The notes below the pieces were generated by a model, which was given only the letters and a program-made list of their open reading frames with translations, was not told the origin of the DNA and did no database searches. Of a stretch of DNA of 64,000 bases, positions 34,296 to 43,247 are shown one piece after another. A program made the position numbers and the translations under genes. Origin of the DNA: Planotetraspora kaengkrachanensis (GTDB lineage Bacteria > Actinomycetota > Actinomycetes > Streptosporangiales > Streptosporangiaceae). The stretch spans positions 1 to 64,000 of the forward strand of contig NZ_BONV01000017.1 of assembly GCF_016862895.1 (NCBI RefSeq), given 5' to 3'. The stretch's first letter is position 1; every line of letters starts with the position of its first letter.

Positions 34296-34339
34296 CGCAG
34301 GAGTAGCCCGTCTCACCGCAAAACGGCCCCAGCCCGACA

Positions 34340-34360
34340 AGATCACAATTATCGTGATCT
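34340..34360. promoter_or_regulatory. Inverted repeat upstream of the DUF574 methyltransferase
   Basis: AGATCAC and GTGATCT form a 7-bp perfect inverted repeat around AATTATC. The AT-rich centre in a GC-rich setting, immediately upstream of the methyltransferase reading frame, suggests an operator overlapping its promoter. Confidence 0.5.
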
Positions 34361-34396
34361 AGAGCAGTGCGCCGTGAAGCGACCAGGGATGGGCCT

Positions 34397-35254
34397 GTGC
34401 TGGACAGAGACCACGACGTGACGTCCACCGAGACTCCGAACGACAACGTCCGGTCTCCCGTGGACACGACGAAACCGAGCATCTCGCGGGTCTACGACGT
34501 CATGCTCGGCGGCAAGGACAACTTCGCCGTCGACCGTCAGGTGGCGGAGATGGCACTGCGGATCGCCCCCGACGCACCGGCCGCCGCCCGAGCCAACCGT
34601 GACTTCCTGAGGCGGGTCGTCCGCCACCTGGCACGGGACGCCGGCGTGCGGCAGTTCCTCGACATCGGCTCGGGCCTGCCGACCCAGGGCAACGTGCACG
34701 AGATCGCCCAGGAGTTCGCACCCGACGCGCGCACCGTCTACGTCGACATCGACCCGATCGTGCTCGCCCACGGCCGCGCGATCCTGGCCAAGGACGGCAA
34801 CACCACGGTCATCGAAGCGGACGTCCGCGACCCGGAGTCGATCCTCGGCCACCCCGAGGTCACGCGGCTCATCGACTTCTCCGAGCCCGTCGGCCTGCTG
34901 CTTTTCGCGATCCTGCACCACCTGAACGACGACGAGGACCCGGAGGGGATCGCCGGGCGGTACCGCGACGCCCTGTCCTCCGGCAGCTACCTCGCCGTCT
35001 CGCACTTCCACAACCCCGGTGACGCGCATCCCGAGGTGTCGGCTCAGGCCTCCTCGGCCGAGAGGCTGTTCAACGAGAACCTGGGCACCGGGCGGTGGCG
35101 CACCCACGACGAGATCGTGTCCTATTTCGGCGATCTGGAGCTCCTTGACCCGGGGCTCGTCCCGCTGGCGGAATGGCGGCCGGAGCCGGACGTCGTCCCC
35201 GAGCAGGGGATCACGTATTACACCTTCGTAGGAGGTGTCGCCCGTAAGGGGTGA
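34397..35254 (+). CDS. SAM-dependent methyltransferase-like protein (DUF574)
   Basis: A roughly 285-residue DUF574 (SAM_MT) protein, a family expanded in actinomycetes. It has RVYDVMLGGKDNFAVDR, the family's opening motif, then the SAM-binding FLDIGSGLPTQGNVHEIAQ and VYVDIDPIVLAHGRA. Family members are poorly characterised, and methyl transfer to small molecules is assumed. Start uncertain: GTG at 34367, 34397 and 34418 are in frame; I chose 34397 because AGGGA lies seven bases upstream. It is followed after about 100 bases by a STAS gene on the same strand. Confidence 0.85.
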   Translation: MLDRDHDVTSTETPNDNVRSPVDTTKPSISRVYDVMLGGKDNFAVDRQVAEMALRIAPDAPAAARANRDFLRRVVRHLARDAGVRQFLDIGSGLPTQGNVHEIAQEFAPDARTVYVDIDPIVLAHGRAILAKDGNTTVIEADVRDPESILGHPEVTRLIDFSEPVGLLLFAILHHLNDDEDPEGIAGRYRDALSSGSYLAVSHFHNPGDAHPEVSAQASSAERLFNENLGTGRWRTHDEIVSYFGDLELLDPGLVPLAEWRPEPDVVPEQGITYYTFVGGVARKG

Positions 35255-35360
35255 ACCGCCCCCCGTCAGGGAGATCGTTGCGCGCATCGGTTGACAGGCG
35301 TCGTCGCAGGCGATGATGCTCGAAGAGGTCCGCCCGACTACAGGAAGGCGGAACTTCCCG

Positions 35361-35708
35361 ATGACGAAGGTCCACGGACGCCTGTCGCCGGCTTCGACGC
35401 CGGACATCCTCTACACCGACGACCAGCTCAGCATCCGGTGCTCGGGCCGCGGCCGCATCCGGCTCAGCGGGCAGATCGACGTCACCAACAGCGACGCCGC
35501 GATCAAGGCCCTGCTCCTGCTGTACGGCGGTGGGCACGCCCCGACCTGCGACGTCGAGGACCTGGAGTTCATCGACCTCTACGGCCTGCGCACCCTCGCC
35601 CTGCTGTCCGACGACCCGGTCGATCATCCGGTGCGGCTGAGCAACGTCCAGCCCGGGCTCGAGCGTGTCCTCGAACTGCTCGCCTGGCCCACCTTCGCGA
35701 TCACCTAG
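35361..35708 (+). CDS. STAS-domain protein
   Basis: A 115-residue single STAS domain: LSIRCSGRGRIRLSGQIDVTNSDAAIKALLLL, then DVEDLEFIDLYGLRTLALLS, the place of the usual phosphorylatable Ser in anti-sigma antagonists. Here that segment reads FIDLYGL, without a clear Ser, so classical SpoIIAA-style phosphorylation is unlikely. It may be an anti-anti-sigma-like or scaffold protein. AGGAAGGCGG lies upstream of the ATG. No partner kinase is adjacent. Confidence 0.7.
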   Translation: MTKVHGRLSPASTPDILYTDDQLSIRCSGRGRIRLSGQIDVTNSDAAIKALLLLYGGGHAPTCDVEDLEFIDLYGLRTLALLSDDPVDHPVRLSNVQPGLERVLELLAWPTFAIT

Positions 35709-35856
35709 GACTCCCCACCGAGGAACAGCCCCGTCCGCCCGATTTCCGGCCCGGTGCGAGTTTCTGCCGTGCCCGATGGAGGAAAGGTAGGAACGACGGC
35801 CTCACGGCCGCTCGAGTCCACGTCATCGAACCCCCCGGTTCATGCCAGGAGGGGTC

Positions 35857-35889
35857 ATGACAGACATCCGGGCGGGCGGATGTTCCTGA
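35857..35889 (+). CDS. Ten-codon leader ORF overlapping the P-type ATPase start
   Basis: ATG at 35857 after a near-ideal AGGAGGGG box encodes MTDIRAGGCS and stops at 35889, overlapping the ATG of the ATPase at 35880 in another frame. The ATPase start itself lacks a good ribosome binding site. Ribosomes ending on the leader would be positioned to start the ATPase, so this may be a translational-coupling or regulatory leader peptide. It contains one Cys. Too short to confirm from sequence alone. Confidence 0.4.
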   Translation: MTDIRAGGCS

Positions 35890-38800
35890 CCCGCTTGCTC
35901 ACGACGTCGGCCACGCTGCTGCGCGGCGTGCTGCCCGACCCTCTCAAGGACGTGGTGCCGGCCGTACGCCAGGTGCGGCCGTGTCCCGCCGGCCTGCGGA
36001 TCGACCTGCACGGCATCGGCGCCCCCGGCACCGAGCGCGCGGCCAGGCGGCTGGAGAGGCGGCTGTGTGCGCTCCCCCAGGTGGACAGGGCGGAGGTCAA
36101 CGGACGGCTCGGCAGCGTATTCATCGGATGCGACCCGGCGATGGTCGACGAGGACGAGCTGATCGCGATCGTCGCCGAGCTCGACGATCAGGAGGACCGT
36201 GCCCCCCATGCGCCGGCCCGCCTGAGGGAGGAGCATCTGCGCGCGACGGTCCGCCTGGCCGCCGGCGTCGGCGGGATCGGGCTGGTCTTCGCGGGCAGGG
36301 CCGCCAGACTTCCGCGTCTGCCGCTCCTCGTGCCCTCGGTGCTGCATCTCGCGAACTCCACCCCGGCCCTGCGCGAGCAGTTGGACCGACGCCTGGGCCA
36401 TCGCGCCACCACCGCGATGTTCACCGCGGCGACGCTGGTGACGCAGACGCTGGCGTTGCGGCCGCTCGGTTTGCTCGTTCAGTCGATGGTGTCCACCGGC
36501 CACTACGTCGAGGCCCTGGCCGGACGGCGCGCATGGGAACAGCTCGAGGAGGGGCTCGCCCGGAAGGCCGGAGCCTACCGGCACATCAGGACCCCGACGC
36601 GGGAGCGGCCCTGCCCCCTGCCCCACGGCCCGGTCGAGCGTTACGCCGACCTCGCCAGCCCGGCCACCGTGGGGGCGTACACCGTCACCCGGCTGCTCAC
36701 GGGCAGCGGCGATCGGGCCCTGTCCGTCCTGATCTCGACAACCCCCGAGATCGCGGGTGTCACCCGTGACGCCTTCTCCGGGGCGATCGGCCGCGCCCTC
36801 GGACGGCATGACATGGTCGTCCTGGACGCCACCTGCCTGCGCACCATGGACCGCGTCGACACGGTGGTCCTCGACGCGGACAGCCTCACAACCGGCTCGT
36901 GGACGATCGACCGGCTCGTGCCCGTCGGCGACGGCACGGACACCGGAGATCTGTACGCGCAGCTGTACAACTTGATCGACTTCACCGATCCGACCGCCAC
37001 CGGGTCCGGGGACGGCGTCGTGGTGAAGCCACTCGATGATCTGGACGCGCATCTCCCGGCCGAGGCCTCCGCATGGCGGGAGCGCGGGTTGCGGCCCATC
37101 GGTGTGACCAGGCAGGGCAGTCTCGTCGCGGTCGTCGGGCTGGGCCACGAGATCGACTCCATGGCCGAAGCCGTCGTCGCCAAGGCCAAGGCGGCGGCGA
37201 CGACCGTGATCCTCGCGGGAGGAGACGAAGGCCTCGCCCGGCGACTCGCCGTCGGACGAACCGCCCCCGGCGGTTCCGAGCTCGCGGACACGGTCTACGA
37301 GCTCCAGTCCGAGGGCCACTGCGTCCTGGTGGTGTCGCGCGGCTGTCGTGCGGCGCTGGCCCAGGCCGACCTCGGCGTCGGCGTCATGAGCGAATCGGGC
37401 CCCGTGCCGTGGGACGCCGACGTGGTGGGCCACTCCGAGGGCGTCCACCTGCTGCTGAGCTGCCTGCCCACCGCGGTGCGGGTCAGCAGGAACGGCGTGC
37501 GGCTCGGCGCCGCGGCGGGCGTCGTCGGCGGCCTGCTCGCCGTCGCAGGTCCCGAGACGACGGCGCTGAACCGGGCGCAGTTCGTAAGCGCCGGCGTCTC
37601 GGCCGTGGCCCTGATCCTCGGAGAGTGGGCCGGGCAGAGCGCCGGCCGGGTCACCGCGCCGCTGCGAGCCGACACCACGCCCTGGCACGCCATGTCGGCC
37701 AAGGACGTCCTGTCCCGGCTGGGCTCGTCCAGCCGGGGCATCGCCGAGGCGGAAGCCGTACAGCGGAGGGAGGCGCAACCCGACGGTGAGCCTCAGGGTC
37801 CGCCGTCGCTGATGCGCACGACGTTCGAGGAGCTGGCGAACCCGCTGACGCCCGCCCTGGCGGCGGGGGCGGGCATCTCCGCCCTGATCGGATCGGTCCT
37901 CGACGCCGTGCTGATCGGCAGCGTCATGACGATCAACGCCTTCCTCGGCGGCGTTCAGCGGTCCAGGGCCGACCGCGCGCTGACCCGGCTCACCGAGGCC
38001 ACCGCCGTACGCGTGCGGCTGCTCCGTCCTGAGGGGACGGTCGAGGCGTTCAGGGAGGACCTGGCCCCCGGCGACGTCGTGGAGTTGCGCGCCGGCGACG
38101 CCGTGCCGGCCGACGCGCGAGTGATCAAGGCGGTCGGTCTCGAGGTCGACGAGTCGACGCTCACCGGCGAGTCGCAACTGGTCACCAAGACGGCCTCGCC
38201 GACGGTCGCCACCGCCGTCGCCGACCGGAGCTCGATGGTGTACGAGGGCACGACGATCGCGGCGGGCAGTGCCCGCGCGGTGATCGTCGCGACGGGGGAC
38301 ATGACGGAGTCGGGGCGCAGCGCGAAACTCGCCGGGGAGGCCGCTCCGCCGACCGGCGTCGAGCTGAGGCTGCGCGAGCTGAGCAAGCGCATCCTCCCCG
38401 TCTCGATCGCGTCGGGCTTCGTGCTGCTGGCCACCGACCTGTTCCGGGGCCGGCCGCTGGCCGGCGCGCTCGCGCCGGCGGTGAGCCTCACCGTCGCCGC
38501 CGTGCCGGAAGGGCTGCCCTTCGTGGCGACCGTCGCGGAGCTGGCCGCGGCACGCCGGTTGTCGAAGCGCGCCGCCCTGGTGCGCAACCCGTCCACGATC
38601 GAGGCGCTCGGCCGGGTGAACGTGCTGTGCTTCGACAAGACGGGGACGCTGACGGAGGGGCACATCAGCCTGCGACACGTGTCCGACGGCCGGGAGAGCT
38701 GCTCCGTCGACGATCCGTCTCAGGCGCTGAAGCGAGTCGTCGCCGCGGCCGTGCGCGCCTGTCCCAAGACGGGCGGCGGCCGGGTCATCGCCCACCCGAC

Positions 38801-40280
38801 CGACCGCGCGGTCGTCGAAGGCGCCGAGCGCATGGGCGTGACGCCGGGCGAGGGACTGGCCACCTGGGAACGCGTCGACGAGTTGCCGTTCGAGCCCGGG
38901 CGCGGCTATCACGCCGTGCTCGGTCGCACGGAGTCGGGACACCTGCTCAGCGTCAAGGGCGCGCCCGAGATCGTGCTCACCCACTGCACCACGATGTTCG
39001 ACGGGAAGCGCCAGGTCCCGTGTGACGACGCCGCGCGGCGGGCGCTGGAACAGGAGGTCGACAGGCTCGCGCGTGCGGGCGACCGCGTCCTCGCGGTCGC
39101 GCAGCGGCCCGCCTCCGATCGGCGGGACCTCGACGAGTCGCGCATCGACGACCTCTGCTTCCTGGGCTTCCTCGGCCTCGCCGATCCGGTGCGCCCGACG
39201 GCGGCGGAGAGCGTCGACCGGCTCGTCCGCGCCGGCGTCCGGATCGTCATGGTGACCGGCGATCATCCGAGCACCGCCGAGGCCATCGCCGTCGAGCTCA
39301 ACGCGTTGAACGGCGGGCGCGTCATGACAGGGCCCGAACTGGACGAAATGGACGACGAGGCCCTGATGAAGCTGCTGCCCGAGGTGGCGGTCTTCGCCCG
39401 GGCTACGCCGGCTCACAAGGCGCGGATCGTCACCCTGTCGCGCCAGGCAGGAGAGGTCGTCGCGGTCACGGGCGACGGCGCCAACGACGCCCCCGCCATC
39501 CGCATGGCCGACGTGGGCATCGCGTTGGGCACGCGGGCCACCCCCGCCGCCAGGGGCGCGGCCGACCTCGTGGTCACCGACGATCGCATCGAGACGATCG
39601 TCGACGCGATCGTCGAAGGCAGAGCCATGTGGGGCTCGGTCAGGGACGCGCTGAGCATCCTGCTGGGCGGGAACATCGGGGAGATCGCCTTCACGGTGGG
39701 ATCGAGCATGCTCGCCGGGCGGAGCGCGCTGAACGCCCGCCAGCTCCTGCTGGTCAACCTGCTCACCGACATGGTGCCGGCCATGGCGGTGGCCGTGAGG
39801 CCGCCCACGGCGACCGATCCGGAAAGGCTCCTGGCAGAAGGACCGGAGGCGTCACTCGGAGCCACGCTGACCAGGGACATCTACCTGCGGGCCGCCATCA
39901 CGGCGACGGCCGCAACGGCCGCGTGGACGCTGGGACGCGTGACCGGCACCCGGGGCAGGGCGGACACGATCGGGCTGGTCGCCCTCGTCTCCGCGCAGCT
40001 GATGCAGACCCTGACCAACGGCGGGAGGGACAAGTTCGTCCTGCTGGCCGCCGTGGCGTCGCTCGGCGTGCTGTGGGCGATCGTCACCGTCCCCGGTGTC
40101 AGCGGGTTCTTCGGATCCCGTCCGCTCGGTCCGCTGGCCTGGTCCATCGCCCTGGGAAGCGCGGCGGCCACGACGCTCGCCGGCGTGCTGCTCCAGCCGA
40201 TCGCCGAGGCCGTACGCGAAGCGGAGACGGAAACGGGGTCGGAGGAGCCGAGGATGGAACCGGAGCCCGAAGCCGCCTGA
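35880..40280 (+). CDS. ctpI: Giant P-type ATPase, CtpI-like
   Basis: A 1,466-residue cation-transporting P-type ATPase resembling mycobacterial CtpI. The C-terminal half is a complete pump: TGES at 762-765, PEGLP at 876-880 in the ion-binding helix, the phosphorylated Asp919 in DKTGTLT, TGD at 1126-1128 and TGDGANDAPA near 1197-1206. The N-terminal 640 residues look like a second, degenerate pump: an HMA-like segment, hydrophobic helices, and LDADSLTTG (Asp332) where DKTGTLT would be. PEGLP points to a Ca2+/Mg2+-type site, but the ion is unknown. The start is uncertain (GTGs lie upstream); the leader ORF may set it. Confidence 0.85.
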   Translation: MFLTRLLTTSATLLRGVLPDPLKDVVPAVRQVRPCPAGLRIDLHGIGAPGTERAARRLERRLCALPQVDRAEVNGRLGSVFIGCDPAMVDEDELIAIVAELDDQEDRAPHAPARLREEHLRATVRLAAGVGGIGLVFAGRAARLPRLPLLVPSVLHLANSTPALREQLDRRLGHRATTAMFTAATLVTQTLALRPLGLLVQSMVSTGHYVEALAGRRAWEQLEEGLARKAGAYRHIRTPTRERPCPLPHGPVERYADLASPATVGAYTVTRLLTGSGDRALSVLISTTPEIAGVTRDAFSGAIGRALGRHDMVVLDATCLRTMDRVDTVVLDADSLTTGSWTIDRLVPVGDGTDTGDLYAQLYNLIDFTDPTATGSGDGVVVKPLDDLDAHLPAEASAWRERGLRPIGVTRQGSLVAVVGLGHEIDSMAEAVVAKAKAAATTVILAGGDEGLARRLAVGRTAPGGSELADTVYELQSEGHCVLVVSRGCRAALAQADLGVGVMSESGPVPWDADVVGHSEGVHLLLSCLPTAVRVSRNGVRLGAAAGVVGGLLAVAGPETTALNRAQFVSAGVSAVALILGEWAGQSAGRVTAPLRADTTPWHAMSAKDVLSRLGSSSRGIAEAEAVQRREAQPDGEPQGPPSLMRTTFEELANPLTPALAAGAGISALIGSVLDAVLIGSVMTINAFLGGVQRSRADRALTRLTEATAVRVRLLRPEGTVEAFREDLAPGDVVELRAGDAVPADARVIKAVGLEVDESTLTGESQLVTKTASPTVATAVADRSSMVYEGTTIAAGSARAVIVATGDMTESGRSAKLAGEAAPPTGVELRLRELSKRILPVSIASGFVLLATDLFRGRPLAGALAPAVSLTVAAVPEGLPFVATVAELAAARRLSKRAALVRNPSTIEALGRVNVLCFDKTGTLTEGHISLRHVSDGRESCSVDDPSQALKRVVAAAVRACPKTGGGRVIAHPTDRAVVEGAERMGVTPGEGLATWERVDELPFEPGRGYHAVLGRTESGHLLSVKGAPEIVLTHCTTMFDGKRQVPCDDAARRALEQEVDRLARAGDRVLAVAQRPASDRRDLDESRIDDLCFLGFLGLADPVRPTAAESVDRLVRAGVRIVMVTGDHPSTAEAIAVELNALNGGRVMTGPELDEMDDEALMKLLPEVAVFARATPAHKARIVTLSRQAGEVVAVTGDGANDAPAIRMADVGIALGTRATPAARGAADLVVTDDRIETIVDAIVEGRAMWGSVRDALSILLGGNIGEIAFTVGSSMLAGRSALNARQLLLVNLLTDMVPAMAVAVRPPTATDPERLLAEGPEASLGATLTRDIYLRAAITATAATAAWTLGRVTGTRGRADTIGLVALVSAQLMQTLTNGGRDKFVLLAAVASLGVLWAIVTVPGVSGFFGSRPLGPLAWSIALGSAAATTLAGVLLQPIAEAVREAETETGSEEPRMEPEPEAA

Positions 40281-40288
40281 TCTAGGCG

Positions 40289-40897
40289 TCAGACGGCTCG
40301 GAAGTCGGCGAAGTCGAAGCCGGGGGACACCACGCAGCTCACGAGCACACCCTCGGAACCCGCCGGGCGAGCCGCCTGCCAGGTCCCCGCGGGAACGAGC
40401 GCCTGAGGCACCTGACCGTGCTCGACCTCGGGACCGAGCGTGATCGTCCGCTCCTCGCCCGGCCGGTCGCCGGCGCCTCCGAGTACGAGGGACAGCGGGC
40501 CGCCACGGTGCCAGAACCAGACCTCGTCCGAGCGGACCACGTGCCACACCGACTCCTCTCCCGGGTTGAGGAGGAAGTAGATGCCGGTGGCGCTCTGACG
40601 CGGGCCGCCATAGCCGGGCGGCTCGAAGCTCGTGTTCGTCCGCCAGGTCTCGCGGAACCAGCCGCCCTCGGGATGCGGGAGCAGGTCGAGTGCCTCGGCG
40701 ACGACCGGTCGCTCCTGGACCGCGACGTACGCGCCGGTCACATCCCTGCGCAGGAACCTGACCCGCCCGTCGTCGTCGACGGCGACGACCGGCTCGGGAC
40801 CTTCGAACGCCTCGCCTGCGACGCGCAACGCGTCCGCGTCGTCGGACGCGGAGACTGAGGGCCCGCCGGGATAGGAGGCCAGGGTCATGACCAGCAC
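40289..40897 (-). CDS. DUF985 cupin-like protein
   Basis: A 202-residue protein whose residues 60-200 form a DUF985/cupin_5 beta barrel (LPHPEGGWFRETWRT, SATGIYFLLNPGEES, VWHVVRSDEVWFWHRGGPLSLVL). The N-terminal 60 residues are an extra segment not needed by the family. Biochemical role is unknown. It converges with the ATPase gene, 8 bases from its stop, and is divergent from the following gene. ATG codons at 40897 and 40888 are possible. Confidence 0.75.
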   Translation of the reverse strand: MLVMTLASYPGGPSVSASDDADALRVAGEAFEGPEPVVAVDDDGRVRFLRRDVTGAYVAVQERPVVAEALDLLPHPEGGWFRETWRTNTSFEPPGYGGPRQSATGIYFLLNPGEESVWHVVRSDEVWFWHRGGPLSLVLGGAGDRPGEERTITLGPEVEHGQVPQALVPAGTWQAARPAGSEGVLVSCVVSPGFDFADFRAV

Positions 40898-40992
40898 GCC
40901 GCCGATCGTACGGCAGGCCTCGGCGCGGACGGCACATGCCCTGCCCGGGCGCGGATCAAGATCGGCGGATCCGGGGTCCTAGACTCCGATTC

Positions 40993-41547
40993 ATGCGGCG
41001 ACTGAGCAGCACCGTGGTCGTGGTGGCGGGAGATCATGCGGCGGACGTGGTCTCCGCGCTCGACGGCCTGCACAACGTGCGGGCGATCACTCGCGGCGAA
41101 CGTCCGGCGGCGGACGTGACCGAGTCGGTGACCCGCGCGCGGGCGACCTACGTGGTGCACGACGCCGATCCCCTCGGCGACGTCGGCACCGCCTGGGCGG
41201 ACTTCTTCGACGGCGCCGCACCCACCGGAGGGCTGGAGATCGCGATAGAGGCCGCCCTCACCGGGCTGCGCGGCGACCGTCTCGTCCTTCCCGACTACTA
41301 CGTCGTCCTCGACCCCGACGACCTGCCGGCCACCCGCCGCCACTGGTGGCTGGGCGTGCTCGCCGGAGCCGCGCCGACCCGCGTCGTGCCCGCCCCGGCG
41401 TCCGCGGCGGCCGTCGGAGAACTGCTCGGGCACCTCGCCCCCGGCCGGTGGTGGCCCGACGACCTCGACGGCTGGCTGCGCGGGCTGCCTCAGGCCGTAC
41501 CGGACCGGGTCGGGCTACCCGGCGATCCCTCCATGCGCGGCGCCTGA
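40993..41547 (+). CDS. Hypothetical protein
   Basis: A 184-residue protein with alternating strands and helices (STVVVVAGDHAADVVSALDGLHNV, then ATYVVHDADPLGDVG). It resembles no family I can name; the start ATG lies at 40993. Its last 58 bases overlap the 3' end of the convergent minus-strand gene. No signal peptide or membrane segment is seen. Confidence 0.6.
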   Translation: MRRLSSTVVVVAGDHAADVVSALDGLHNVRAITRGERPAADVTESVTRARATYVVHDADPLGDVGTAWADFFDGAAPTGGLEIAIEAALTGLRGDRLVLPDYYVVLDPDDLPATRRHWWLGVLAGAAPTRVVPAPASAAAVGELLGHLAPGRWWPDDLDGWLRGLPQAVPDRVGLPGDPSMRGA

Positions 41548-42200
41548 GCCGTCGACCCCGGTGAACGCGATGCCTGCCGAGCCGCCGACCGAGCGGATTC
41601 CGCGGTTCGGCGGCGATTCTTCCGCAACCGCTCGGACACCGCCGCGACGAGGTCGTCGAAGGACGGGGTGAGGCCCCGCGTCTCGCTGGACGGGCCCGCG
41701 CGCATCCAGACGTCCAACCTCGCCGACCAGGACATGGATGCCGATCGCATGTGACGTCGCCGACCCTCGCGCGTCATGCGAAGGACGAGTGACCCCTGCC
41801 CCCTCAACCTCTGGCGGGAGAAGCCGTCGATGTCCTCCCACGGAATCGGCTCCGAGGTCAGCCGTCGATCGTGGAAGCCCGCAGGACCCACCCGGATGAC
41901 CACGGGATCGCGGGCGAGGAGCGGCCGCACCCAGCGGTAGACCTGGAGGACGAAGAGCAGCACCACCACGCAGCCGATGGCGATTTCGTCCCCGCTTGCG
42001 GGCTCGAGCACCATGTACTTGATCACCATGTATGCGCCAAGGATCACGAAAGGGACGACGCCGAGAAGTGTCAGCAACACCTTCGCCACGGACCTGCGCC
42101 ATTCCCGTACACCGTCGTCCGGCAACTCCACCGCCGCCCTCCGTTCGCACTGGCGCGCCACTCGGGGCACAGATCGGATGATCTCACCGCGAACGCGCAC
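41490..42200 (-). CDS. Putative membrane protein with PH-like domain
   Basis: About 236 residues. Two hydrophobic helices (LLTLLGVVPFVILGAYMVI and EIAIGCVVVLLFVLQVYRWV) are followed by a cytoplasmic region with GPAGFHDRRLTSEPIPWEDIDGF, resembling PH-like domains of bacterial membrane proteins (STM3941-like). The C-terminal 40 residues are Ser/Arg-rich and overlap the convergent gene. The GTG at 42200 is one of several possible starts; it is divergent from the DUF4240 gene with only 13 bases between, so the promoters overlap genes. Confidence 0.5.
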   Translation of the reverse strand: MRVRGEIIRSVPRVARQCERRAAVELPDDGVREWRRSVAKVLLTLLGVVPFVILGAYMVIKYMVLEPASGDEIAIGCVVVLLFVLQVYRWVRPLLARDPVVIRVGPAGFHDRRLTSEPIPWEDIDGFSRQRLRGQGSLVLRMTREGRRRHMRSASMSWSARLDVWMRAGPSSETRGLTPSFDDLVAAVSERLRKNRRRTAESARSAARQASRSPGSTAQAPRMEGSPGSPTRSGTA

Positions 42201-42213
42201 TAGGGTGGCGCGG

Positions 42214-42810
42214 GTGGACATCGACGCGTGGTGGACGCTCATCGAGCGCGCACGTACGGCCGTCGGCGACCGGGCCGACGACAGAAATCTCCCCGATGAC
42301 CCGTTGCCGCGCGCTCTCACGGATCTGCTCGCCGAACTGGACGCGGCCGAGATCATCGAGTTCGCACTGCTTGAGATCCGGGTCACCGACTCCGCCTACG
42401 TCCGGTCGCTCTGGAACGCGGCGTACCTCATCGAGGGCGGCTGCGGCGACGACGGCTTCATGGACTTCCGCGACGGGCTCGTCCTGCAGGGACGGGAGAC
42501 GTTCACGCGCGCCGTCGCCGATCCCGACTCGCTGGCCGACCTGCCGGTCGTGAAGCTGATGGGCCGCGACAACGGCGGGTGGATCGGCTACGAGGGCCTC
42601 TCGTACCTGGCGCGCGAGGCGTACGGCCGGGTCATGGGCGAGATCGGCTCGTTCGACGCGGCGATGGAGGCCGCCGTGCCGCACCTGGACCGGCCCGCCC
42701 GCGCGTCCGGCGAGGACTGGGACGTGGAGGACGACGACGAGAACCGCCGCCGCCTTCCCCGCCTCTCGGCCCTGTTCCTCGGCGAGGAGTTCACCGGCGA
42801 GGACGGCTGA
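42214..42810 (+). CDS. DUF4240 protein
   Basis: A 198-residue DUF4240 protein starting at GTG (VDIDAWWTLIERAR). It has the family's DAWW start, then LWNAAYLIEGGCGDDGFMDFRDGLVLQGRE. DUF4240 proteins are common in actinobacteria, often near toxin/immunity-like loci, and have no known function. The acidic C-terminal tail (EDWDVEDDDENRRR) is unusual. It converges with the VOC gene at 42820. Confidence 0.75.
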   Translation: MDIDAWWTLIERARTAVGDRADDRNLPDDPLPRALTDLLAELDAAEIIEFALLEIRVTDSAYVRSLWNAAYLIEGGCGDDGFMDFRDGLVLQGRETFTRAVADPDSLADLPVVKLMGRDNGGWIGYEGLSYLAREAYGRVMGEIGSFDAAMEAAVPHLDRPARASGEDWDVEDDDENRRRLPRLSALFLGEEFTGEDG

Positions 42811-42819
42811 CGCGTCCGC

Positions 42820-43203
42820 TCAACCCGCGCGCTCGGCCGCGCTGCGCTCGACGCAGAACTCGTTGCCCTCGATGTCGGCCAGCGTCGCCCATCCGGTGCC
42901 GTCCTCACGCCGATGGTCGCCGAACATGGTCGCGCCGAGCGTCAGGAGCCGCTCGACCTCCTCGTCCCGGGTGCGGTCCTGCGGCTGCAGGTCCAGGTGC
43001 AGCCGGTTCTTGATCGTCTTGCCCTCGGGCACCTGGATGAACAGCAGCGAGACGCCCGGCGTCTTCACCAGCGCCTCCGGGTCGCCGGGGTTGTCGTCCT
43101 CGCCGAGCGAGCCGCCGAGCACCTCGGCCCAGAAGACGGCGAGCCGGTACGCGTCGGCGCAGTCGATTGTCACGTGTCGCACGGAAGAGGTCATGGTGGT
43201 CAT
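42820..43203 (-). CDS. Glyoxalase-like VOC protein
   Basis: A 127-residue Glyoxalase_6-type protein (VRHVTIDCADAYRLAVFWAEVLGG, then KNRLHLDLQPQDRTRDEEVERLLTLG, WATLADIEGNEFCVE). One VOC half-module pair, with metal-binding residues mostly His and Glu. Substrate unknown. It lies between DUF4240 and a lipid-binding-like gene; ATG at 43203 or 43194. Confidence 0.8.
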   Translation of the reverse strand: MTTMTSSVRHVTIDCADAYRLAVFWAEVLGGSLGEDDNPGDPEALVKTPGVSLLFIQVPEGKTIKNRLHLDLQPQDRTRDEEVERLLTLGATMFGDHRREDGTGWATLADIEGNEFCVERSAAERAG

Positions 43204-43247
43204 TGTGTGTTCGGCACGACACCACGGTCCAATCGATATCGGCCGGG

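Noticed and set aside
35823-39416. 1,197-codon reading frame opposite the ATPase gene
   Set aside because: Antisense to a clear P-type ATPase with all motifs in the other strand; composition is that of a shadow frame.
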